The translations under genes were made by a program, and so were the position numbers. The notes beneath the pieces were generated by a model. That model was not told where the DNA came from and made no database searches. It worked only from the letters and a program-made list of their open reading frames with translations. From NCBI GenBank assembly GCA_031257955.1, contig JAIRNQ010000042.1, positions 1 to 7,878 on the forward strand: a DNA stretch of 7,878 nt, given 5' to 3'. This document shows, piece by piece, positions 1 through 6,471 of this stretch; the first letter of the stretch is position 1, and the number at the start of each line of letters is the position of its first letter. This DNA is from Deltaproteobacteria bacterium. GTDB taxonomy: Bacteria > Desulfobacterota > Desulfarculia > Adiutricales > Adiutricaceae.

Positions 1-97
1 GGGGGTAAGTTGGTGGCGAATTGAGGCCAAGGGGGCGGATTAACTGTATAAGTATTGGAATGGGCTCGGTTGGGGGCGGATTTGCTTGGACCGGCCC

Positions 98-129
98 GGG
101 GCTTGGGCCGGGTCCGGGGGATTTTGGGG
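98..129 (+). other. Putative G-quadruplex-forming G-tract cluster
   Basis: Five G-runs follow closely on the plus strand: 98-101, 105-107, 110-112, 116-120 and 126-129, separated by loops of 3, 2, 3 and 5 bases. The first four already satisfy the standard G3+N1-7 pattern. The same bases can also form a hairpin, CCGGCCC (91-97) with GGGCCGG (105-111), so two structures compete. Folding in the cell is inference only. Confidence 0.5.
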
Positions 130-285
130 CGGTTTTTTTCGGTTGCCACCCTTTCGCGGTTGTTCGGCCGGGAGGCATTGGGGCCAAAAGGGCCCCTTGG
201 GGCGGCCGGGACGGTCAGTGGGCGGAACTTTTTTCGGCCGGGCCCGGTTTTATAACATAAGGCAATTTATAAAGATTTTGTAAAA

Positions 286-314
286 CTTGGGCCGATTTTC
301 GGTTCCTTGGGCCG
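286..314 (+). repeat. CTTGGGCCG direct repeats upstream of the promoter
   Basis: CTTGGGCCG occurs at 286-294 and 306-314, 20 bp start to start (about two helical turns). A further copy lies at 102-110, and copies one and three share CTTGGGCCGGGT. The close pair sits just upstream of the promoter-like element, where an activator could bind on one DNA face. The words are simple and match the general GGGCCG bias of this DNA, so chance is a serious alternative. Confidence 0.3.
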
Positions 315-342
315 GGTTTCAAAAATCCGTCAAAAAATCTTA

Positions 343-371
343 TTGACACATTATGTCATTTATATTAATAT
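343..371 (+). promoter_or_regulatory. Sigma70-like promoter for the hdrA-mvhD-metVF cluster
   Basis: A perfect -35 hexamer TTGACA (343-348) is followed by a 17-bp spacer and a -10-like TAATAT (366-371, four of six consensus bases). Two A-tracts (321-325 and 332-337) lie directly upstream of the -35, as in an UP element. It is the best promoter match in an AT-rich island within GC-rich DNA and points towards the cluster. Transcription would start near 378, leaving a leader of about 330 nt. Prediction by eye only. Confidence 0.55.
344..358. promoter_or_regulatory. Dyad overlapping the -35 box, possible operator
   Basis: TGACA (344-348) and TGTCA (354-358) form a perfect 5-bp inverted repeat around a 5-bp centre, overlapping the -35 hexamer and the start of the spacer. 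A repressor bound here would block RNA polymerase. The half-sites loosely resemble CRP/FNR-family half-sites, but the spacing does not fit the Rex or HcpR motifs as I know them, so no regulator is assigned. Confidence 0.3.
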
Positions 372-515
372 TTGCGGTAACTCAACAAAGGTGTCTTTCT
401 CTGAGTCGGCGGTTCGTTCTCGGGGTTTCCCAAAGGACGGCTCGTGAAGAAAAGCCTTATGGGCCGGGCCTTGCCCGCGTTTGGGGCAAACGGGCTTGCC
501 AATATTGGCTCATCG

Positions 516-563
516 TCGCGGGCTGGGGGTTAACCGACCCCCGGGCGTTTCGCGGGCTGGGGG
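516..563 (+). repeat. 14-bp direct repeat giving competing hairpins
   Basis: TCGCGGGCTGGGGG occurs at 516-529 and again at 550-563. The segment CCCCCGG at 538-544 lies between the copies and can pair with the CTGGGGG of either one: 523-529 (extended by T530-A537) or 557-563. The two hairpins exclude each other, which is the geometry of an attenuator or anti-terminator pair. No U-tract follows, so Rho-independent termination is not indicated. Confidence 0.45.
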
Positions 564-586
564 AGAGGCGCCGAGCGGACCGACGG

Positions 587-604
587 GACCCGCGCGACCC
601 GCGC
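587..604 (+). repeat. Tandem 9-bp repeat in the leader
   Basis: GACCCGCGC is repeated twice head to tail without spacer (587-595, 596-604). It is short and GC-rich; it may be a replication-slippage duplication or part of the leader's secondary structure. Confidence 0.5.
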
Positions 605-711
605 TTGGCCGTTTGGCCCGTAGCCACACCTTTTCTTGAACGCTTGGCGTTCCATTCGAGGCCGTCCCGAAAGTTTGGCCGGCCTCTGACCAACGAAGGT
701 GAGATTTAAAC

Positions 712-3700
712 ATGACTACCAAAACTGACAAATCGGGTGCCGTCCTGGTCATAGGCGGCGGCATCGCCGGGATGCAGACGTCCCTTGACTTGGCGGAGAT
801 GGGCTATTTCGTTCACTTGGTGGAGAAAAATCCGGCCATCGGCGGACGCATGGCCCAGCTTGACAAGGTTTTCCCGACCAACGATTGCGCAATGTGCATA
901 ATCTCGCCTAAACTCAACGATGTTGGCGGGCACATCAACATCGAGACGATGAATTGCGCCGAGGTGCTGGACATCAGCGGGCAGCCGGGCAATTTCAAGG
1001 CCCGCATCCGGAAAAACCCCCGCTTTATCGACAGCGCCAAGTGTACCGCCTGCGGCGACTGCGCCAAGGTCTGTCCGGTCGACCTGCCCTTTGAGTTCAA
1101 CATGAACCAAAACACCCGCACGGTCACCTACAAGTCCTACGCCCAGGCCTACCCCAACGCCTACGCCCTGACCAAGGAAGGCGTCAGCCCCTGCGTCATC
1201 ACCTGCCCCGCCCACGTCAACGCCCACGGATACGTTTCCCTGGCCGCCAAAGGCCGCTTCCAGGAAGCCTTGGAAGTCATAATGGACGTTTTGCCCCTTC
1301 CGGGCACCCTGGGCCGGGTCTGCGCCCATCCCTGCGAGACCGAGTGCCGCCGCCGCCAGATGGAAGCCCCGCTGGCCATCCGGGACATTAAGCGACTGGT
1401 GGCCGACAACGGCAACCTCAAGGAAGCCGGGGCCACCTTCACCCTGGAGGAACCCAAGGAAGGCAAAGTGGCCATCGTCGGGGCCGGGCCGGCCGGCTTG
1501 GCCTGCGCCTATCACTTGGCCCGCCGCGGCGTCAAGAGCGTTATCTTCGAGGCCGCCCCGGTGGCCGGAGGGGCCCTGAGGCTGGGCATCCCCGATTACC
1601 GCCTCCCGCCCTCGGTCATCCAGGCCGAGATTGACTTTATTTTGGAATTCTCCGGGGCCGAAATTAAATACAACACCGCCCTGGGCAAAGACATTACCGT
1701 GGAGGGCCTCTTGGCCGACGGCTACAAGGCCGTCTTCCTGGCCATGGGCGCCCACAACAACGCCAAACTGGGCGTACCCGGCGAAGATCTGCCGGGCGTG
1801 GTCTCGGGCGTAAAGTTCCTCAGGGACGTCAACCTCAACGAAGACCATACCCCCATCTACAAAGGCAAAAAAGTTTTGGTCCTTGGCGGCGGGAACGTGG
1901 CCATGGACGCCGCCCGCTCGGCCATCCGCCTGGGCGGCCAAGTCACTTTGGCCTACCGCCGCGGCAAGGGGGCCATGCCGGCCTGGCATTGGGAAGTGGA
2001 CGAGGGCATCGAGGAAGGCATGAAGCTGGTGACCTTGCGTTCGCCCCAAAAATTCGTGGCCAAGGGCAACAAAGTCGTGGCTTATCTACCCGCCGTGAAG
2101 GTTTTGGGCGATCCCAACGACCGCAAGTCCAAGCTGACCGACGATCCCAGCGACGTTTTGACCGAAGAATACGATCTGGTCATCTCGGCCACCGGCCAGG
2201 TGCCCTCCAGCGAGTCGGTTAAGGACGTGCCCGGAATCGAGCTGGGCCGCGGCCAGACCATCAAGGCCGACCCCATTACCCTGGCCACCGGGGCCCCCGG
2301 GGTCTTCTCGGGCGGCGACATCCAGATTGGCCCGGCTTTGGCCATCGACGCCATCGCCGCCGGCAAAGAGGCGGCCATCTCCATCGCCCGCTACCTGGCC
2401 GGGGAAGATTTGGCCGAGGGCCGCAAGCCGCTGACCTTTACCGGCAAAGAAAACTACCGCGAGGTGCCCCTCCACGATCCCAAGATCGCCCGCTCGACCA
2501 TGCCCACCCGACCGGCCACCGAGCGCTGCAAAGATTTTGAGGAATTCGAGCTGGGCCTCTCCCAGGAAGCCGGCATCAAAGAGGCTTCCCGCTGCATCTC
2601 CTGCGGGGCCTGCTGCCAGTGCTACCGCTGCGTCAAAGCCTGTCTGCCCGGGGCCCTGACCCTGGCCACCCACGCCCAGGAGCCCGAGATTGTCGAACTT
2701 GAGGTCGGGGCGGTGGTCGTGGCCACCGGCTTCGATCTCTTCGATCCGGCCAGCTCCGAGACCTATCGCTACAGCCAGTGGCCCAACGTGGTCACCTCCA
2801 TGGAGTTTGAGCGCATCCTGTCGGCCTCCGGCCCCTTCCAGGGCCACATGGTCCGGCCTGGCGACCACAAGGAGCCGGAAAAGATCGCCTGGCTCCAGTG
2901 CGTGGGCTCCCGCGACATCAACCGCTGCGACAAGCGCTACTGCTCGGCCGTTTGTTGCATGTACGCCATAAAAGAGGCCTACATCGCCAAGGAACACGCC
3001 GGCGGGAATCTGGACGCCTCCATCTTCTACATGGACATCCGCACCTACGGCAAAGACTTCGAGAAGTACTACAACCGGGCCCAGGACGCCGGCGTCCGCT
3101 TCGTCCGTTCCCGGGTACACACCCTGACCCCCCAGATCAACGGCGACGTGGCCTTGGAATACATCGACGAGCAAGGCCAGCGCAAGACCGAGGTCTTTGA
3201 CATGGTCGTCCTCTCGGTGGGCCTGACCCCCTCGGCCGGGCTGCCCGAGCTGGCCAAGGGCCTGGGCATCCAGCTTAACGACGAGGGCTTCGTCAAGACC
3301 CATCCCTTTACCCCGGTTACCAGCAGCCGGCCCGGCGTTTACGCCTGCGGGGCCATCAACGAACCCAAGGACATCCCCATCACGGTCATGGAGGCTTCGG
3401 CGGCGGCCGAGGCGGCCGGGCGGGACATCGTCGACGCCCGCTTCACTAAAACCAAGTCCCGCAGCTACCCGGACGAGAGGGACATCAAGGGCGAGGTGCC
3501 GCGCATAGGGGTGTTTATCTGCCACTGCGGCATCAACATCGCCTCGGTGGTTAACGTCCCCGAGGTGGTCGAGTACGCCAGGAACCTGCCGTTCGTCGAG
3601 TTGTGCGAGAACAACCTCTTCACCTGTTCCTCGGACACCCAGACCAAGATCAAGGACGCCATCATAGAAAACAACCTCAACCGGGTGGTGGTGGCTTCCT

Positions 3701-5205
3701 GCTCGCCCAGAACCCACGAGGTGATGTTCCGGGAGACCTTGGCCGGGGCCGGCCTCAACAAGTATCTCTTCGAGATGGCCAATATCCGCGACCAGGATTC
3801 CTGGGTCCACCAGAAAGAGCCGGTTAAGGCCACCCAGAAAGCCAAGGACTTGGTTCGAGGCGCCGTGGCCAAAGCGGCCCTGCTGGAGCCGATGTACCAG
3901 ACCAAGATGGGCCTTACCAGAGAGGCTTTGGTGGTCGGCGGCGGCGTGGCCGGCCTGAACTCGGCCCTTTCCATCGCCGAGCTGGGCTTTCCGGTTCACC
4001 TCTTGGAGAGGAGCGATACCCTGGGCGGCAACGCCCACAAGATCTTCTCTCGGGAGAAGGACGTCAGGGGCTACGTGAAAGACCTCATCGCCCAGGTTGA
4101 GGCCAACAAACTGGTGACCATCCACAAGGAAACCGTGCCCAAGTCCTCTTCCGGTTTTATGGGCAACTTCGAGACCGTCTGCCAGGGCCCGAAAGGCGAG
4201 TTCACCGTCAAACACGGCGTGACCGTTCTGGCCGCCGGCGGGCACGCCCACCAGCCCAAGAGCTACCTCTACGGGCAAAACCAGCGGGTCATGCTCTCTC
4301 TGGACATGGACGAGCTGTTGGCCTCCAACGATCCCCTAATCACCAAACCCAAGCAGACTTTCGCCTTTATTCAGTGCGTCGAGTCCAGGGAGGAGGCGCG
4401 CCCCTACTGCTCGAAGATCTGTTGCACCCATACCATCGAAAGCGCCCTAACCATCCTGGATCGAAACCCCGAAGCGGTCATCTACGTCCTTTACCGGGAT
4501 ATCCGCACCTACGGCTTCCGGGAGGAGCTCTATCTTGAGGCCAGAAGCCGGGGGGTCAGGTTCATCCGTTATGACACCGACTCCTACCCGGAGGTCACCG
4601 AGCTGGGTGCCGGCGGCCCCTTGAAGATCACCGTGGTCGACCACGTCCTCAAGCGCCCCCTGGCCATCCAAGCCGATTTCCTGACCTTGGCCAGCGGCAT
4701 CGATCCCACCCCCATGCGGGAGGAGATCGTCGAGGTCTTCAAGGGCCAGCTGACGGCCGAAGGCTTCCTGCTGGAAGCCCACATGAAGCTCATGCCCGTG
4801 GATCTGGCCACCCACGGCCAGTATTTGTGCGGCTTGGCCCACTATCCCAAGCCCCTCGAGGAGACCATCGCCCAGTCCAAGGCCTCGGCGGCCAGGGCGG
4901 CCGGTATCCTGGCCAAGTCCCACATCATGGTCGGCGGCGTCGTGGCCGTGGTCGACCCCGAGAAGTGCGCCGTCTGCTGCACCTGCGTCCGGGCTTGCCC
5001 GGTCTCGGTGCCCAAGATCGTGCGCAATGAGGAGGACGAGGCCCTCCGGGGTCACGCCTTTATGGAACCGGCCATCTGCCAGGGTTGCGGCGTTTGCGTC
5101 TCCGAGTGCCCGGGCAAGGCCATCAAGCTTCAGTTTTTCACCGACGAGCAGCTCTTGGCCAAGATCGCAGCCATGGTCGAGGAGCCCCAAGCCGCGGAGG
5201 CCTAA
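712..5205 (+). CDS. hdrA: HdrA-like multidomain flavoprotein with inserted GltD/NfnB-type NAD(P)H module (HdrA-GltD-HdrA)
   Basis: Cytoplasmic electron-transfer protein of 1497 residues, far longer than a usual HdrA (about 650). Order of parts: HdrA FAD fold (GGGIAG 15-20, DCAMC 58-62); half ferredoxin C111, C114, C117, C121; GltD-like iron-sulfur domain (C161, C165, C204, C208, C212); its FAD site GAGPAG 257-262; NAD(P)H site GGGNVAMD 392-399 with YRR 415-417, which suggests NADPH; Cys cluster C628-C644 (seven Cys); rest of HdrA fold with CVGSRD (730) and YCSAVCC (743-749); a second HdrA with its N-terminal CHCG domain (937-940, C972, C997), FAD site GGGVAG 1076-1081 and YCSKICC (1232-1238); C-terminal 2x[4Fe-4S] ferredoxin (C1419-C1429, C1456-C1466). 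Start chosen by the Shine-Dalgarno AAGGTGAG ending 8 nt before ATG. The neighbours suggest it feeds electrons to MetVF through MvhD. NADPH use and bifurcation are inference. Confidence 0.95.
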   Translation: MTTKTDKSGAVLVIGGGIAGMQTSLDLAEMGYFVHLVEKNPAIGGRMAQLDKVFPTNDCAMCIISPKLNDVGGHINIETMNCAEVLDISGQPGNFKARIRKNPRFIDSAKCTACGDCAKVCPVDLPFEFNMNQNTRTVTYKSYAQAYPNAYALTKEGVSPCVITCPAHVNAHGYVSLAAKGRFQEALEVIMDVLPLPGTLGRVCAHPCETECRRRQMEAPLAIRDIKRLVADNGNLKEAGATFTLEEPKEGKVAIVGAGPAGLACAYHLARRGVKSVIFEAAPVAGGALRLGIPDYRLPPSVIQAEIDFILEFSGAEIKYNTALGKDITVEGLLADGYKAVFLAMGAHNNAKLGVPGEDLPGVVSGVKFLRDVNLNEDHTPIYKGKKVLVLGGGNVAMDAARSAIRLGGQVTLAYRRGKGAMPAWHWEVDEGIEEGMKLVTLRSPQKFVAKGNKVVAYLPAVKVLGDPNDRKSKLTDDPSDVLTEEYDLVISATGQVPSSESVKDVPGIELGRGQTIKADPITLATGAPGVFSGGDIQIGPALAIDAIAAGKEAAISIARYLAGEDLAEGRKPLTFTGKENYREVPLHDPKIARSTMPTRPATERCKDFEEFELGLSQEAGIKEASRCISCGACCQCYRCVKACLPGALTLATHAQEPEIVELEVGAVVVATGFDLFDPASSETYRYSQWPNVVTSMEFERILSASGPFQGHMVRPGDHKEPEKIAWLQCVGSRDINRCDKRYCSAVCCMYAIKEAYIAKEHAGGNLDASIFYMDIRTYGKDFEKYYNRAQDAGVRFVRSRVHTLTPQINGDVALEYIDEQGQRKTEVFDMVVLSVGLTPSAGLPELAKGLGIQLNDEGFVKTHPFTPVTSSRPGVYACGAINEPKDIPITVMEASAAAEAAGRDIVDARFTKTKSRSYPDERDIKGEVPRIGVFICHCGINIASVVNVPEVVEYARNLPFVELCENNLFTCSSDTQTKIKDAIIENNLNRVVVASCSPRTHEVMFRETLAGAGLNKYLFEMANIRDQDSWVHQKEPVKATQKAKDLVRGAVAKAALLEPMYQTKMGLTREALVVGGGVAGLNSALSIAELGFPVHLLERSDTLGGNAHKIFSREKDVRGYVKDLIAQVEANKLVTIHKETVPKSSSGFMGNFETVCQGPKGEFTVKHGVTVLAAGGHAHQPKSYLYGQNQRVMLSLDMDELLASNDPLITKPKQTFAFIQCVESREEARPYCSKICCTHTIESALTILDRNPEAVIYVLYRDIRTYGFREELYLEARSRGVRFIRYDTDSYPEVTELGAGGPLKITVVDHVLKRPLAIQADFLTLASGIDPTPMREEIVEVFKGQLTAEGFLLEAHMKLMPVDLATHGQYLCGLAHYPKPLEETIAQSKASAARAAGILAKSHIMVGGVVAVVDPEKCAVCCTCVRACPVSVPKIVRNEEDEALRGHAFMEPAICQGCGVCVSECPGKAIKLQFFTDEQLLAKIAAMVEEPQAAEA

Positions 5206-5342
5206 GGCCCCAGAGGCCTCGGGGGCCAATGGCCCCCGACCCCCGCCGACATAAAACCGCCCTGGGCCAGGGGGCCCGGGGCGGCGCAATCATAACTTTA
5301 AACCATATAGACCCCCAGGCGGATATCGCCCCAGGAGCCGCG
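5206..5342 (+). promoter_or_regulatory. Intergenic segment with two strong hairpins
   Basis: The only real gap inside the cluster. Hairpin 1 pairs 5219-5227 with 5231-5239 (9 bp, loop AAT). Hairpin 2 pairs 5257-5268 with 5273-5284 (12 bp including one U-G wobble, loop AGGG). Neither is followed by a U-tract, so simple intrinsic termination is unlikely. Hairpins placed like this can act as RNase-stable ends after processing, or as partial transcription barriers that set different amounts of hdrA and mvhD-metVF message. The DNA after hairpin 2 is AT-rich, but I see no convincing -35/-10 pair. Confidence 0.45.
5333..5337 (+). promoter_or_regulatory. Ribosome binding site fixing the mvhD start
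   Basis: AGGAG lies 5 nt before the ATG at 5343. The reading frame is open upstream to 5085, inside the previous gene, so this site together with the start of family-typical sequence decides for 5343. Confidence 0.7.
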
Positions 5343-5768
5343 ATGAGTGAAGAATTTGAACCAAGGATTATCGCGTTTTGCTGTCAGTACTGCGCGTATA
5401 GCGCCGCCGATATGGCCGGTTCCATGCGACTACAGTACCCCTGCAACGTGGAAATTGTCCTGATACCCTGCACAGGCCGTTTTGACGTCATACTGGCCCT
5501 GAAAGCTTTCGAGGCCGGGGCCGACGGCGTTTACGTGGCCGGTTGCCTAGAGGGGAATTGCCATTTTTTGGATGGCAACATCAGGGCCAAACAAAGGGTG
5601 GCCTATCTCCAGAAAGAGATCCAGAAGATTGGCGTTGAGCCGGAAAGGTTGGCCATGTACAACCTGTCGGCCTCGCAGGGTCCCCGTTTCGCCGAGATCG
5701 TCAACGAATTCTCGGAGACCATCAGCCGCGTGGGGCCAAGCCCCATGAGAAAGAACCTGGCGGCCTAA
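5343..5768 (+). CDS. mvhD: MvhD/HdrA-associated [2Fe-2S] electron-transfer subunit
   Basis: A 141-residue protein of the methyl-viologen-reducing hydrogenase delta-subunit family, the usual length for a stand-alone MvhD. It binds one [2Fe-2S] cluster and passes electrons between HdrA and a partner enzyme. Visible family signatures are the N-terminal CCxxCAYSAADMAG segment (C13, C14, C17), PCTGR around C43, and GADGVYVAGCLEGNCH with C68 and C73, followed by a conserved RAKQRV stretch. No hydrogenase genes lie nearby, so it probably links the HdrA-like protein to MetVF, as the MvhD of the Moorella MetVF-HdrABC-MvhD complex is thought to do. The C-terminal 25 residues are less typical. The gap to metV is only 31 bp, so the two are very likely cotranscribed. 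Confidence 0.93.
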   Translation: MSEEFEPRIIAFCCQYCAYSAADMAGSMRLQYPCNVEIVLIPCTGRFDVILALKAFEAGADGVYVAGCLEGNCHFLDGNIRAKQRVAYLQKEIQKIGVEPERLAMYNLSASQGPRFAEIVNEFSETISRVGPSPMRKNLAA

Positions 5769-5799
5769 CGGTCCCAGTCCCGGAAGTGGAGACATTGAC

Positions 5800-6471
5800 A
5801 TGATTATCGCTGAAAGAAAGCCCATCGACGAGATCAAGGGCTTCATTGAGGGCAAGAAAAAAGTGCTTCTGGTGGGATGCCGAGGCTGCGTGACCGTGTG
5901 TAACGCCGGCGGAACCAAGGAAGTGGGAATCTTGGCTTCGCTGTTGCGCCTCGACGCCCAGAAGGAGGGACGGGAACTGACCGTCGACGAGTTTACCTTG
6001 GAGCGTCAGTGCGACCCGGAATACGTCGAGGAGCTGGTCGAGCACGTTGAGAAGCGTTACGAGGCCATCCTTTCCATGGCCTGCTCGGTGGGACCCCAGT
6101 TCATCACCCGTAGGTACCCAAAGGAAAAGGTTTATCCTTCCCTCAACACCTGCTTCATCGGGGGGGCCTTGGCCCACGGCATCTGGGCCGAGCATTGCCA
6201 AGCCTGCGGGAACTGCGTCATTCACAATTTCGGCGGCATGTGCCCTATCAGCCGCTGCTCCAAGAGCCTCTTAAACGGCCCTTGCGGCGGCTCGTCCGGG
6301 GGCGTCTGCGAGATCAGCAAGGAGGTGGAGTGCATCTGGCACCTCATCGCCACCAAGGTCATGGAAGAGAACCGCCTGGACGATTTCGCGCCCGTGCAAC
6401 CCATTAAGGACTGGACCTCCAGCCGCGACGGCGGACCCAGGAAAATCGTCAGGGAGGAGCTGGTTAAATGA
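5800..6471 (+). CDS. metV: MetV, Cys-rich partner subunit of methylene-tetrahydrofolate reductase
   Basis: A 223-residue protein of the MTHFR C-terminal/zinc-binding family (MetV). In acetogens MetV binds MetF and carries metal centres that connect MetF's flavin with the electron-supplying subunits. The N-terminal half shows VGCRGCVTVCNAGG (C27, C30, C34) and a second conserved stretch, MACSVGPQF. The C-terminal half is a Cys cluster: C133, C136, C139, C148, C153, C162, C170 and C178, with the family's NGPCGGSSGGVCE segment. That is enough ligands for at least one [4Fe-4S] cluster plus further metal; the exact inventory cannot be read from sequence. GGAG at 5788-5791, 8 nt before ATG, supports the start. 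Its stop overlaps the metF start (ATGA at 6468-6471), implying translational coupling and equal stoichiometry. Confidence 0.92.
   Translation: MIIAERKPIDEIKGFIEGKKKVLLVGCRGCVTVCNAGGTKEVGILASLLRLDAQKEGRELTVDEFTLERQCDPEYVEELVEHVEKRYEAILSMACSVGPQFITRRYPKEKVYPSLNTCFIGGALAHGIWAEHCQACGNCVIHNFGGMCPISRCSKSLLNGPCGGSSGGVCEISKEVECIWHLIATKVMEENRLDDFAPVQPIKDWTSSRDGGPRKIVREELVK

Larger units (their letters stand above)
1..342. other. Upstream intergenic DNA without a recognisable gene
   Basis: No reading frame here has the character of a protein gene; the short open frames are rich in Gly, Pro, Arg and Trp because the DNA is G-rich. The stretch mixes G-tracts and CGGCCGGG-like words with a short AT-rich segment (about 250-285). 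It contains a G-quadruplex pattern (98-120), a 6-bp hairpin (180-185 with 191-196) and three copies of CTTGGGCCG (102, 286, 306). The end of an upstream gene may lie in the first 25-45 bases (stops occur in all three plus frames there), but too little is visible to call it. Confidence 0.6.
378..711 (+). promoter_or_regulatory. Long structured 5' leader of the cluster
   Basis: Between the predicted start of transcription and the first gene lie about 330 nt without a credible coding region. Visible structures are a hairpin at 473-495 (GCCC and GTTTG paired with CAAAC and GGGC, 2-nt bulge, 3-nt loop), a hairpin at 523-530/537-544, and an alternative hairpin at 538-544/557-563 that uses the same CCCCCGG strand. 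A 14-bp direct repeat (516-529, 550-563) creates this choice. A tandem 9-bp repeat GACCCGCGC occupies 587-604. No known riboswitch class (cobalamin, THF, SAM) was recognised. Confidence 0.4.

Noticed and set aside
21..283. Short overlapping plus-strand open frames in the G-rich upstream DNA
   Set aside because: Low-complexity Gly/Pro/Arg translations in several frames at once, no ribosome binding site and no recognisable motif.
344..358. Rex or HcpR binding site at the promoter dyad
   Set aside because: Half-sites and spacing do not match these motifs as I know them; only a generic dyad is supported.
353..709. 118-codon plus-strand open frame just before the hdrA-like gene
   Set aside because: No family resemblance, no Shine-Dalgarno, Arg/Pro/Gly-rich composition typical of chance frames, and its ATG lies between the predicted -35 and -10 elements.
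378..711. Known riboswitch (cobalamin, SAM or tetrahydrofolate class) in the leader
   Set aside because: None of the conserved core words of these classes was seen; only unassigned hairpins and repeats.
2086..4278. 730-codon open frame on the minus strand opposite the hdrA-like gene
   Set aside because: The plus strand encodes clear HdrA and GltD motifs throughout. The antisense frame is Gly/Ala/Val/Asp-rich and stays open because GC-rich codon use leaves few antisense stops. The same holds for the minus-strand frames at 706-2049, 4447-5289, 5722-6225, 6222-6830 and 6870-7466.
5085..5342. Longer upstream start for the mvhD frame
   Set aside because: The extension overlaps the hdrA-like C-terminal ferredoxin region in another frame, crosses both intergenic hairpins and reads as Arg/Pro-rich shadow sequence. 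The ATG at 5343 has its own AGGAG and begins the family-typical protein.
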